A model generated the notes under the pieces. It made no database searches. It had not been told where the DNA came from and was given only the letters and a program-made list of their open reading frames with translations. From NCBI RefSeq assembly GCF_017426725.1, contig NZ_JAERMS010000001.1, positions 62,001 through 126,000 of the forward strand: DNA of 64,000 nt, in the 5' to 3' direction. The position numbers were made by a program, and so were the translations under genes. This document shows positions 34,484 to 46,464 of this stretch, piece by piece. How positions within the stretch are numbered: position 1 is the stretch's first letter; every line of letters starts with the position of its first letter. The DNA comes from Prevotella illustrans. Lineage in GTDB: Bacteria; Bacteroidota; Bacteroidia; Bacteroidales; Bacteroidaceae.

Positions 34484-36658
34484 ATGGAAAAGAACGAACA
34501 ACTCCGCCAAGCCTGGGACTTCGTGGAGCATACCGGAAAGAGCATTTTCCTGACGGGAAAGGCCGGAACAGGTAAAACTACCTTCCTCAAAGCCGTCTGC
34601 CGCCACAGCACCAAACGCATGGTGATTGTGGCACCGACAGGCGTTGCTGCCATCAACGCGGGCGGAGTCACCATTCATAGCTTCTTTCAACTGCCGCTTT
34701 CGCCCTTCGTTCCGGGCGTGAAGATGGAGAGTCGATACGACTTCAGCGAAGAGAAGCGCAAGATTATCCGCACGCTCGACCTACTGATTATCGACGAAAT
34801 CAGTATGGTACGTAGCGACTTGCTCGACGCTATCGACTCGGTGCTGCGCCGCTATCGCGATCATAACCGGCCGTTTGGTGGTGTGCAGTTGCTCATGATT
34901 GGCGACTTGCAACAGCTGACGCCCGTGGTGACGGCCGAAGACGAACGTCTGCTGGCCGATTATTACGCTACTCCCTACTTCTTTGGCTCCAAAGCGCTGG
35001 CCATGACCGACTATGTGACCATTGAACTGCGCCACGTTTACCGCCAGCAAGATGAAACTTTCATCCGCCTGCTCAACCATATCCGCGACAATCAGGTGAG
35101 CGATGATGATCTGGCGTTGCTCAATCAGCGCCATATTCCCGACTTTCACCCACAGGCAGAGGAAGGTTACATCCGGCTGACGACCCACAATGCCATGGCC
35201 AATCGCTACAATACGCAGGAGCTGAAGCGCTTGGAGAGCCGGTCACATACCTATTTGGCCGATGTGGAAGGCGACTTTCCCGAATCTACTTATCCCACCG
35301 ACGATCGGCTGGAGCTGAAAGTGGGCGCGCAGGTGATGTTCGTTCGCAACGATCCTTCACCCGAACACCTTTATTATAATGGCCGTATTGGCCACGTGGT
35401 CTACCTCGACGATGAGCGGGTGCAGGTGCTTTGTCCGGGTGACGACAAAGAAATCGACGTTGAACCGGCCCAATGGGAGAACACGAAATATAAAATCAAC
35501 ACCAAGACAAAGTCCATCGACGCCGTCGTAGAAGGCACTTTCCGTCAGCTGCCACTGCGACTGGCGTGGGCCATTACCATCCATAAGAGCCAGGGATTGA
35601 CCTTTGAACACGCCATTATCGACGCCCAGTTGTCGTTTGCCGCAGGGCAGGTGTATGTGGCATTGAGCCGTTGCAAGACGCTCGAAGGGCTGGTTCTCTC
35701 GTCGCCCATCGGTCAACATGCCATCATCGGCGACCATCGGGTGGACGATTACATCAACCATCAGGCCGAGGCAGCACGCCAAAGCATAGCCCAACTGCCA
35801 TCGCTGAAGGATGAATACTACCGGGAACTGCTCCTCGATGCCTTTAATTTCAACGACTTAGCTACGCTTGAGAGTCAGCTTTTCCGTGTGTTGCAGGAGT
35901 ATTGCTATAAGTTTCCGAAGGTACAGCAACTCCATCGTGTGCTCATGAAGAAGCTCGACACCGAGATCGTGTTGGTAAGCCGCAAGTGGATGGGCCTTAT
36001 CGCGAGCATGACCATAGACGAACTGCACGGCGAAACGTTTCTCGACCGCGTCAACAATAGCGCTTCGTACTTTGCCAAACAGCTCTCCGCCATCTTCGAT
36101 CCGCTCATTACGGCCACCGAAGGCGTGTCGAGCGACAACAAGACGGGTGCCAAACGACTGGAACAGCTCTTCTCCGACCTGCGGATGGGCTACAAGGCGC
36201 GCCGCTATCTGCTGGAAGACCTGACCGACGAGCCATTCACGACCACCACCTACCTCACCCACAAGCAGGAAGCCTACCTGGCGGCGATGGACAAGAAGGC
36301 CCGACGGAGCAAGCCCAAAGCCAAGAAGGAGAAGAAGGAGGCGAAGCCCGACACGCGCCGGGTGACGCTGGCCATGTACCGTCAGGGCCTGAAGCCCGAC
36401 CTGATCGCTCGCGAACGCAAGTTGACCGAGACCACCGTGATGAACCATCTCATTTATTTCATCGCCCGTGGCGTTCTAAAACCGGACGAATTGATGGATC
36501 TTAGCAAGCTGCCGGTTATCTATGACGTGATACATAAAATGCCTCCCATGTCGCCAAAGGCTGACATCAAGGCCGCCTGTCCGCCCGAGATTACCTACAA
36601 CGATATCGCCGTCGCCCTCGCGCTGCTGGCCGCCAAGAAGCTGGCCGGACAGCGATAG
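34484..36658 (+). CDS. Pif1-like DNA helicase with C-terminal helix-turn-helix region
   Basis: About 724 residues from the ATG at 34484; an ATG 9 bp upstream (34475) is equally possible. Walker A is FLTGKAGTGKTTFL, Walker B is LLIIDEISMV, and motifs QLLMIGDLQQLTP and AITIHKSQGLTFEHAIID (UvrD_C_2-like) place it in the Pif1/RecD SF1B group. Residues about 450-600 are helical. A basic linker (KKARRSKPKAKKEKKEAK) precedes a C-terminal domain with TRRVTLAMYRQGLKPDLIARERKLTETTVMNHL, an HTH similar to the RecQ/helicase helicase-associated domain. It probably acts in DNA repair or replication. Context with the peptidase operon seems fortuitous. Confidence 0.9.
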   Translation: MEKNEQLRQAWDFVEHTGKSIFLTGKAGTGKTTFLKAVCRHSTKRMVIVAPTGVAAINAGGVTIHSFFQLPLSPFVPGVKMESRYDFSEEKRKIIRTLDLLIIDEISMVRSDLLDAIDSVLRRYRDHNRPFGGVQLLMIGDLQQLTPVVTAEDERLLADYYATPYFFGSKALAMTDYVTIELRHVYRQQDETFIRLLNHIRDNQVSDDDLALLNQRHIPDFHPQAEEGYIRLTTHNAMANRYNTQELKRLESRSHTYLADVEGDFPESTYPTDDRLELKVGAQVMFVRNDPSPEHLYYNGRIGHVVYLDDERVQVLCPGDDKEIDVEPAQWENTKYKINTKTKSIDAVVEGTFRQLPLRLAWAITIHKSQGLTFEHAIIDAQLSFAAGQVYVALSRCKTLEGLVLSSPIGQHAIIGDHRVDDYINHQAEAARQSIAQLPSLKDEYYRELLLDAFNFNDLATLESQLFRVLQEYCYKFPKVQQLHRVLMKKLDTEIVLVSRKWMGLIASMTIDELHGETFLDRVNNSASYFAKQLSAIFDPLITATEGVSSDNKTGAKRLEQLFSDLRMGYKARRYLLEDLTDEPFTTTTYLTHKQEAYLAAMDKKARRSKPKAKKEKKEAKPDTRRVTLAMYRQGLKPDLIARERKLTETTVMNHLIYFIARGVLKPDELMDLSKLPVIYDVIHKMPPMSPKADIKAACPPEITYNDIAVALALLAAKKLAGQR

Positions 36659-36709
36659 TTCGGCTGCCGTCGGCCCCTTCATTCTCCACCCTTCACCCTT
36701 TGCTTTCCC

Positions 36710-36819
36710 AAAGCAGCCCTTTCAGCCTGCAACCGCTGTGCCCTTGCGTTGCAACCGCTGCCCTTTCGCACGGCAACCGCTGTGCTTTCAGCGGCCGAAA
36801 GGGCAGCTTTTGGAAAGCG
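36710..36819. repeat. 22-bp period palindrome array, copy D (5 units, GC-rich variant)
   Basis: Units start at 36710, 36732, 36754, 36776 and 36798. Outer cores are AAAGCAGCCCTTT and AAAGGGCAGCTTT; the three inner ones start ACCGCTG (ACCGCTGTGCCCT, ACCGCTGCCCTTT, ACCGCTGTGCTTT). Linkers are 9 bp, for example CAGCCTGCA and CGCACGGCA. Confidence 0.88.
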
Positions 36820-36876
36820 GTTGCCGTGCGCGTGTTTTTTTGCGGCGTTCTTTCGACAGATTCATATTATTTTGTT

Positions 36877-36884
36877 TACCTTTG
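36877..36884 (+). promoter_or_regulatory. Promoter -7 element for the beta-galactosidase gene
   Basis: TACCTTTG matches TAnnTTTG and lies 89 bp before the ATG at 36973, just after repeat array D. Confidence 0.5.
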
Positions 36885-36942
36885 CAGCGACCGGCCGCTT
36901 CGGCGTGTCCGCGGCCCATTTTCCAAACAAAAACATAACTGA

Positions 36943-40230
<3,288 letters not shown>

Positions 40231-40260
40231 AAAGTCGAGTCAAGACTTTTATCATCAGGG

Positions 40261-40298
40261 AGCATGCCGGCAAATGGGCCGGCATGCTGCTTTTTTTT
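40261..40298 (+). terminator. Intrinsic terminator of the beta-galactosidase gene
   Basis: An 11-bp stem AGCATGCCGGC / GCCGGCATGCT with a 6-nt loop is followed, after GC, by eight T. Confidence 0.93.
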
Positions 40299-40327
40299 CT
40301 CAAAACTAACTCCATCAACTTTTTCAA

Positions 40328-42667
40328 ATGAAAAAACTAACGTGGATTCTTTCTGTACTTTGCCTCACATTGTCGGCAAACGCGGCCAAGAAAAAAGTAC
40401 TTCCATACCAAGATAGGAATCTTCCCGTGGAGCAACGTGTCAGCGACCTGCTTTCCCGCATGACCCTTGAAGAGAAAATCGGACAACTACGCTGTACGCT
40501 GGCGTGGAACTATTATGACATACGGGATAAGAACGTGATACCGACCGACCTATTCAAACAGGACATTAAGGACGGTAACATCGGCATGTTGTGGGCCACC
40601 TACCGTGCCGACCCATGGACCCGGAAGTCGCTTACCAATGGTCTGAATCCAGAACTGGCCGCCAAATGCGGCAACGCCTTGCAAAAGTACGTGAAGGAAA
40701 ATACCCGTCTGGGTATTCCACTCTTCCTCGCCGAGGAGGCACCGCACGGGCACATGGCCATCGGAACAACCGTTTTCCCCACAGGGTTGGGTATGGCGGC
40801 CACGTGGAATCCCACTCTGATTGAGCAGGCAGGACGCGTCATTGCCAAGGAAATACGCCTTCAAGGAGGGCATATCAGCTACGGGCCCGTGTTGGATGTC
40901 AGTCGTGACCCACGATGGAGCCGCGTGGAGGAATCGTATGGCGAAGACCCCACGCTCACGAGTTACATGGGCGAGGCCATGGTGCGTGGACTGGGTGCGG
41001 GCAAGCTAAGCGATCCTTACGCCACACTGGCCACTCTGAAGCATTTCATCGGCTACGGCACCACCGAAAGCGGCCAAAACGGCAACCCAACATTCCTCGG
41101 CATGCGCGAGATACACGAGAACTTTCTGCCCCCTTTCAAACGGGCCATCGATGCCGGAGCCCTTTCAGTCATGACATCGTACAACTCACTCGACGGCATT
41201 CCTTGTACGGCCAACAGCTATTTCCTGACCGATATATTGCATAAAGAGTGGAATTTCCACGGTTTCGTGGTATCCGACCTCTATAGTATCGATGGAATCT
41301 GGCAAACACATCACGTTGCCGCCACCCGACAGCAGGCCGGCGTGATGGCACTCCATGCGGGAGTAGACGTCGATTTGGGCGCACTGGCCTACGAAGGACT
41401 GGTCGAGGCTGTGAAGAAAGGGGAAGCTATCGAGGCCAGAATCGACACGGCTTGCGCACGAATCCTGCGTATGAAGTTCGAGATGGGCCTCTTCGAGCAT
41501 CCATACGTTAACCCGAAGGCAGCCCGCGACGTGCGTAATGCCGACAATATCGCGGTGGCCCACCAGACGGCTTTGGAGCTGATTACGCTGTTAGAGAACA
41601 AAAACCACACGCTACCGCTGCGCAAGGACATGCGAGTAGCGGTCATCGGCCCCAACGCCGACAATGTCTACAACCTTCTTGGCGACTATACCGCGCCACA
41701 ACCGGAGGGTAATGTAAAAACCATTTTGGCCGGCGTAAAGACCAAACTGCCGACTGCTAATATAGAATATGTGAAAGGCTGCGCCGTCAGAGACACCAAC
41801 GACTGCAACATTGATGAAGCCGTGGCAGCAGCCCGACGAGCCGACGCCATTATTGTAGCAGTGGGCGGATCGAGCGCCCGCGACTTCAAGACGAGTTATA
41901 AGGAAACCGGTGCCGCCGTGAGCGATAGCAAAAGTCTGGGCGATATGGACTGCGGCGAAGGTTTCGATCGTGCTACGCTCACGCTGTTGGGTCGCCAGCA
42001 GGAACTGCTCGAGGCCTTAAAACAGACCGGCAAGCCCTTAGTGGTGGTCTATATCGAAGGTCGACCGCTCGAAAAGACATGGGCCGCAGAGCATGCCGAC
42101 GCCCTCCTGACAGCCTACTACCCCGGACAGCAGGGCGGGCAGGCCATTGCCGACGTGCTCTTCGGCGACTACAACCCCGCCGGACGCCTGCCCGTGAGCG
42201 TGGCCCGCCACATCGGACAGTTGCCGGTGTACTACAACAAGAAGGCTCCTGCCGCCCACAACTACGTTGAAATGAGCGCCAAACCGCTCTATAGCTTCGG
42301 TTACGGACTGAGTTATACGACCTTCGCATACACCAATCTACAGATAACGAAGAAAGATAAATACACGCTCGATGTCAGTTTCGACGTAACCAACACAGGT
42401 AACTGTGACGGCGATGAGGTGGCCCAGCTTTACCTCCGCGATGAACTGGCCTCAACCGTACAGCCCCTCTTACAGTTGAAACACTTTGAAAGGGCAATGA
42501 TCAAACGTGGCGAAACCCATCACTTCACCTTCACGCTGACAGCCGATGACCTGTCCATAGTCAATGCCGAGATGAAACGCGTGGTGGAACCGGGAGATTT
42601 CACCATCATGGTGGGAGCAAGCTCAGACCAAATCAAACTCAACGGCAAGCTGACAGTAGAGAAATAA
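40328..42667 (+). CDS. GH3 beta-glycosidase (beta-glucosidase/xylosidase type)
   Basis: A 779-residue exported enzyme (signal peptide MKKLTWILSVLCLTLSANA). The N-terminal GH3 barrel contains RMTLEEKIGQL, FPTGLGMAATWNP, SYGEDPTL, ATLKHFIGYG (the usual KH-F/Y site) and the nucleophile Asp317 in FVVSDLYSIDG. The alpha/beta sandwich C-domain follows (VAVIGPNADN, AVGGSSARD, GRLPVSVA) and a C-terminal fibronectin-like domain (GDEVAQLYLRD). The SDL in place of the common SDW is seen in several Bacteroidota GH3 enzymes. It likely cleaves terminal beta-linked glucose or xylose. Exact specificity cannot be told. Confidence 0.93.
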   Translation: MKKLTWILSVLCLTLSANAAKKKVLPYQDRNLPVEQRVSDLLSRMTLEEKIGQLRCTLAWNYYDIRDKNVIPTDLFKQDIKDGNIGMLWATYRADPWTRKSLTNGLNPELAAKCGNALQKYVKENTRLGIPLFLAEEAPHGHMAIGTTVFPTGLGMAATWNPTLIEQAGRVIAKEIRLQGGHISYGPVLDVSRDPRWSRVEESYGEDPTLTSYMGEAMVRGLGAGKLSDPYATLATLKHFIGYGTTESGQNGNPTFLGMREIHENFLPPFKRAIDAGALSVMTSYNSLDGIPCTANSYFLTDILHKEWNFHGFVVSDLYSIDGIWQTHHVAATRQQAGVMALHAGVDVDLGALAYEGLVEAVKKGEAIEARIDTACARILRMKFEMGLFEHPYVNPKAARDVRNADNIAVAHQTALELITLLENKNHTLPLRKDMRVAVIGPNADNVYNLLGDYTAPQPEGNVKTILAGVKTKLPTANIEYVKGCAVRDTNDCNIDEAVAAARRADAIIVAVGGSSARDFKTSYKETGAAVSDSKSLGDMDCGEGFDRATLTLLGRQQELLEALKQTGKPLVVVYIEGRPLEKTWAAEHADALLTAYYPGQQGGQAIADVLFGDYNPAGRLPVSVARHIGQLPVYYNKKAPAAHNYVEMSAKPLYSFGYGLSYTTFAYTNLQITKKDKYTLDVSFDVTNTGNCDGDEVAQLYLRDELASTVQPLLQLKHFERAMIKRGETHHFTFTLTADDLSIVNAEMKRVVEPGDFTIMVGASSDQIKLNGKLTVEK

Positions 42668-42837
42668 CTCGTAATTTTTCTTAGGTCTCTGTCTAATTTC
42701 CCTATGAAAAATCTATACAAACCGCTCGTTTATTTTGCGTTAAGAAAAAAGTTTTCGCAAATAAGCCAAGCATTTGGGTAGTTGGCAGAAAAACAATAAG
42801 CTGTTGATAATCAGTGATTTGTTAGAAATGGCAGCTC

Positions 42838-42991
42838 AAAAGTTGAGTAAAAGCGGCCCAAAACATCAATAAAAACGGCTCAAAGCAGCCCTTTTACCTT
42901 GTCAAAGTATCACTATGACCATGCGAAAGCATAGCTTTTAGCGTGTAAAAGGGCTGCTTTTACCATGCAAAAGCTATGCTTTGACCCCGAA
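42838..42991. repeat. 22-bp period palindrome array, copy C (7 units)
   Basis: Units start at 42838, 42860, 42882, 42904, 42926, 42948 and 42970. The first two are degenerate (AAAAGTTGAGTAA, AAAACATCAATAA). The other five cores are AAAGCAGCCCTTT, AAAGTATCACTAT, AAAGCATAGCTTT, AAAGGGCTGCTTT and AAAGCTATGCTTT, in the same order of types as copy B. Confidence 0.95.
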
Positions 42992-42994
42992 AAA

Positions 42995-43051
42995 AGCGAA
43001 AAACGACAGCATGAAAGGATAAAAAACGGCTTTTCATCCTTGTTTTTCGCT
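42995..43051. terminator. Bidirectional terminator-like hairpin in dispersed repeat copy 2
   Basis: AGCGAAAAAC (42995-43004) pairs with GTTTTTCGCT (43042-43051), with an inner AAGGAT/ATCCTT pair. It is at the position matching the hairpin in copy 1. Confidence 0.55.
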
Positions 43052-43127
43052 CTAATTGAAGCATTTTTAGAGGCCGTTTTTGTGATAGGATTTTTACATT
43101 TTCTACGCCTTTCGTTCTCGGAAACGA

Positions 43128-43604
43128 TTATCCTTTGACCAACTGCCACAGCCGAATGGCCAAGTCGCGCGCGTATTCGTTGTCGTAACCCACAGGCAAA
43201 CGCAGCGTCTCCTGTTTGGTGAAAATCAGCAATTGATACTCGCCGATGGTGTAAGGTGTGGCACTATTGACGAAACTAATGTCAAGAATCGTGTCGAAAG
43301 GGTAGATGCGGCCTTGCACGATCAGCCGCCGGGCGTCGGTATAGACGAGGATGACACCGGTAAGTTCGTTGCCCAGCGCGGCATTGAGCGTTATCGTATC
43401 GTTGGGTTCTCCCATGTCCTCTACGACTTCCGCTAACGAATGATAGACCGTTTGTATCGTCAAATTCTTGCCTTTGCGCTTCTCCTTCCAGCGCAAAGCT
43501 ATGTAAGCCAGTGGGAAAATCAGCACTAAAAGGGCCACAAAACCGAGAAATTGCACTAATAAAAAGGCAGCAACGGCTGCCAGAAGCCAACGAGATTTGC
43601 CCAT
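43128..43604 (-). CDS. Small membrane protein of unknown function
   Basis: A 158-residue protein started at the ATG at 43604. The frame is open to 43688, but a TATATTTG -7 box at 43634-43641 on this strand fits the shorter form. Two adjacent hydrophobic segments (LLAAVAAFLLVQFLGFVALLVLIFPLAYIAL, about residues 6-36) precede a basic stretch (RWKEKRKGKN). The rest is a soluble domain with strands such as ITLNAALGNELTGVILVYTD and EYQLLIFTKQETLRLPVGYD. I do not recognise the family. The C-terminal domain would face the cytoplasm by the positive-inside rule. Confidence 0.75.
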   Translation of the reverse strand: MGKSRWLLAAVAAFLLVQFLGFVALLVLIFPLAYIALRWKEKRKGKNLTIQTVYHSLAEVVEDMGEPNDTITLNAALGNELTGVILVYTDARRLIVQGRIYPFDTILDISFVNSATPYTIGEYQLLIFTKQETLRLPVGYDNEYARDLAIRLWQLVKG

Positions 43605-43633
43605 ACTTATTTGTTTTTGGTTATGTCCTGCTA

Positions 43634-43641
43634 CAAATATA
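43634..43641 (-). promoter_or_regulatory. Promoter -7 element for the small membrane protein
   Basis: CAAATATA on the plus strand is TATATTTG on the minus strand, 29 bp upstream of the chosen ATG at 43604. Confidence 0.45.
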
Positions 43642-43707
43642 CATCTTTTTATATAGAAAAGCCGCGTTAAAAAAATGGATATTGACATGGTGTATTGATA
43701 TTTTCAC

Positions 43708-43715
43708 TATATTTG
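43708..43715 (+). promoter_or_regulatory. Promoter -7 element for the second SusC gene
   Basis: TATATTTG matches TAnnTTTG and lies 56 bp before the ATG at 43772, supporting that start over the in-frame one at 43511. Confidence 0.5.
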
Positions 43716-43771
43716 CGATAATTAATCATTTGCCTCACAATCAGTTATTATCCTTTTTTACCTACACCGCC

Positions 43772-46450
43772 ATGCCAAAAAACAATCTTCTCCTCGTGTT
43801 ACTTTTGGGCACAGCCCTTCCGCTACAAGCCCAAACCATCGTCAAAAAGGATTCTACGGCCTTGAAAATAGGCTACACCAAGGGTATATCGGGGCTCATT
43901 ACGGGTTCGGTAGACCAAGTGACGGAACAGCAACTGAATAAAGGTCTGAACATCAACGCGCTGAGTGCGCTGAACGGTCAATCCGCGGGTGTGAGCGTAT
44001 CGACAGGCCCTAATCAGGAAGCCATGCTCAATGCGGTGCGCGTGCGCGTGCGTGGTACAACGTCGCTCACGGGAGGCAACGATCCGCTTGTCATTATCGA
44101 CGGCGTGTCGTCCGACTTGGCCACCTTGAGCACCATCTATCCCGCTGATATTGAGCGTTTCACCATCCTGAAAGACGCTTCTGAAACGGCGCAATACGGT
44201 TCGCGCGGCGCTTCGGGCGTTATTGAGGTGACCACCAAGAAGGGAAAGGGCGAACGATTCCACATCAGTTACGACGGTAACGTAGGGTGGGAGGCCGTCT
44301 ACAAACGCGTCGGAATGCTTTCGGGCAGCGAGTTTCGCCAAGCGGCGGCCAATCTGGGCATGACGATCGCGGACCATGGTGGCGATACCGACTTCAGGCG
44401 ATCCATCGAACGCACGGGATGGGTGCAGAATCACCACGTCGCCTTTGGCGGAGGAAGCGACCAAAGCAACTATCGGGCGTCTGTCGGCGTGATGGAGCAT
44501 CGGATGGTCGTGAAGGAAAACGCCTATCGCAACTACATCGCCAAGCTCGACATCACGCAAAAAGCCTTCGACGAACGGCTCTCCGTCGACCTTGGTATCT
44601 TCGGAAGCATTCAGAAGAGCAAGCCGATTCCGTTTCCAGGGAGACTTTTCTACTCGGCTGCCGCGTTCAATCCGACGTTCAGCAATGGGCTCAACGCCGC
44701 CGGCGGATGGGATCAGGTGCCTGAAGCGTCGTGGATTACCAACCCCAACTCGCTGCTCAAGATGGAGAACGATAAGGATGACGGCCACTTCAATGCCCAT
44801 CTGCGAATGAGCATGGACTTAGGACGAGGGCTCAGCGTGACCGCTTTCGGTTCTTATTCCTACAACACGGGCAACCTCTCACACTACTATCCCACCTTTG
44901 TATGGTCGCACGGCGAGGCTTATCGGGGCGATGACAAGAGCGAAGATATGCTTGCCAACCTGTCGATTAACTACCGAACCAGCCGAGGAGCGCACCAGTT
45001 GGAGCTGTTGGGACTGGCGGAAGTGCAGCACAGCGTAGGAAAGGGTTTCCATACGCAGGTGAGCAACTTCACGACCGACGCTTTTGGCTATCACAATCTG
45101 GCTGCCGGAGCCGTCCGTCTGTGGGAAGGCACGGGGTCGTATTACCAAGACTCTCACATGGAATCGTTTCTGGCACACGCCCAGTACGTGTTGGCCAATC
45201 GTTATATCTTGTCGCTCAACGCGCGTGCCGATGGTTCTTCCAAGGTGGGACGCAACAATCGGTGGGGCTTCTTCCCTTCGGTGTCGGGCGCATGGGTCAT
45301 CGACAAGGAGCCATGGATGCAGCCGCTGCGACAGATCAGCAAGCTGAAGCTGCGCATGGGCTATGGTGTGTCGGGTAATCTGGGCGGTATCGATGCCTAT
45401 ATCTCACAACAGTCGGTCATGCCCAACGGCGTAGTGTCGGTGGGCGGCACACTAACGACGACGTTGGGAATCATCCGCAACGCCAACCCCGACCTGAAAT
45501 GGGAAATCAAACGCACGTTTAACGTCGGACTCGATATGGGTTTTTGGAACAACCGCGTGGTGCTGACAGCCGACTACTACACGTCGCACACCTCCAATAT
45601 GCTCTATCTTTACGACGCCAGTGTGCCGCCGTTTATCTACGATAAGGTGCTGGCCAACCTCGGTTCGATGCGCAACAGCGGACTTGAAATCGGTTTCGGA
45701 ATCACGCCCTTGCGCACGAAAGACATGGAACTGAGTGTCAATATGAATATGGCTTTTGTGCGCGACAAACTCGTTTCGCTCAACGGCTACTTCAACGGAG
45801 AGTACCTCACAACGCCCGATATCAAAGGAATCGCGGCCCTCGGTGGCGCCGGCTTCCACGGAGCGAGCGACGCCGTGTTCCAGATGGTGGGCCAACCGCT
45901 GGGCGTTTTCTATCTTCCCCACTGCAAAGGCCTCATCCGCAATGACGACGGAAGCTATCGCTACGACGTGACCAAGGAGAAATACATCTGCGGCCAGGCC
46001 ACGCCCAAGGCCACACTCGGCTCGAACATCGCCTTCAGATACAAGGCTTTCGACGTGACCATGCAGACCAACGGAGCCTTCGGTCACAAGATTTACAACG
46101 GAACGGCCCTCTCTTACATGAACATGTTGTCGCTGCCCAACTACAATGTTATGAAAGGCGCGCCACAGAAGAATATCCAAGACCAGACGATCAGCGACTA
46201 CTGGCTCGAACGCGGCGACTATCTCAACATCGATTATCTGACTTTGGGCTGGACTGTACCGGTGAAAACGACCTACATCCGCAGCCTCCGACTCTCGCTG
46301 TCGGTCAACAATCTGGCCACCATCACGGGTTACAGCGGCCTCACTCCGATGATCAACTCTTCGGTTATCGACGGCACGCTGGGCCTCGATGACAAGCGCA
46401 ACTATCCCGTCTATCGCTCTTATGCCTTCGGATTAAGCATTAAATTCTAA
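43772..46450 (+). CDS. SusC-family TonB-dependent transporter lacking the N-terminal domain
   Basis: An 892-residue protein starting at the ATG at 43772 (signal peptide MPKNNLLLVLLLGTALPLQA). The open frame extends upstream to 43511, but that part overlaps the divergent gene and lies before the promoter. After the signal peptide the SusC linker comes almost at once (ALKIGYTKGISGLITGSV), then plug motifs (RVRGTTSLTGGNDPLVIIDGV, FTILKDASETAQYGSRGASG) and a barrel ending YAFGLSIKF. The usual carboxypeptidase-like domain of about 80 residues is missing. A SusD gene follows after 14 bp. The nearby GH2, GH3 and GH109 genes suggest a glycan substrate. Confidence 0.92.
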   Translation: MPKNNLLLVLLLGTALPLQAQTIVKKDSTALKIGYTKGISGLITGSVDQVTEQQLNKGLNINALSALNGQSAGVSVSTGPNQEAMLNAVRVRVRGTTSLTGGNDPLVIIDGVSSDLATLSTIYPADIERFTILKDASETAQYGSRGASGVIEVTTKKGKGERFHISYDGNVGWEAVYKRVGMLSGSEFRQAAANLGMTIADHGGDTDFRRSIERTGWVQNHHVAFGGGSDQSNYRASVGVMEHRMVVKENAYRNYIAKLDITQKAFDERLSVDLGIFGSIQKSKPIPFPGRLFYSAAAFNPTFSNGLNAAGGWDQVPEASWITNPNSLLKMENDKDDGHFNAHLRMSMDLGRGLSVTAFGSYSYNTGNLSHYYPTFVWSHGEAYRGDDKSEDMLANLSINYRTSRGAHQLELLGLAEVQHSVGKGFHTQVSNFTTDAFGYHNLAAGAVRLWEGTGSYYQDSHMESFLAHAQYVLANRYILSLNARADGSSKVGRNNRWGFFPSVSGAWVIDKEPWMQPLRQISKLKLRMGYGVSGNLGGIDAYISQQSVMPNGVVSVGGTLTTTLGIIRNANPDLKWEIKRTFNVGLDMGFWNNRVVLTADYYTSHTSNMLYLYDASVPPFIYDKVLANLGSMRNSGLEIGFGITPLRTKDMELSVNMNMAFVRDKLVSLNGYFNGEYLTTPDIKGIAALGGAGFHGASDAVFQMVGQPLGVFYLPHCKGLIRNDDGSYRYDVTKEKYICGQATPKATLGSNIAFRYKAFDVTMQTNGAFGHKIYNGTALSYMNMLSLPNYNVMKGAPQKNIQDQTISDYWLERGDYLNIDYLTLGWTVPVKTTYIRSLRLSLSVNNLATITGYSGLTPMINSSVIDGTLGLDDKRNYPVYRSYAFGLSIKF

Positions 46451-46464
46451 ACCATCGCTCGCCC

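Larger units (their letters stand above)
42700..43109. repeat. Dispersed noncoding repeat of about 400 bp, copy 2
   Basis: Aligns with 24826-25233 from TACAAACCGCTCGTTTATTTT on the left to TTTTTACATTTTC on the right. It includes the shared GCAAATAAGCCAAGCATTT block, the 22-bp array and a terminal hairpin. Like copy 1 it sits between convergent genes. Confidence 0.85.
42668..43127. other. Convergent intergenic region made of repeats
   Basis: The 460 bp between the GH3 gene and the leftward small membrane protein is almost entirely the dispersed repeat copy 2, including the array copy C and a hairpin. No gene is seen. Confidence 0.7.

Noticed and set aside
43511-43771. N-terminal extension of the second SusC gene
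   Set aside because: It overlaps the divergent small membrane protein gene and lies upstream of the TATATTTG promoter; the ATG at 43772 begins a signal peptide.
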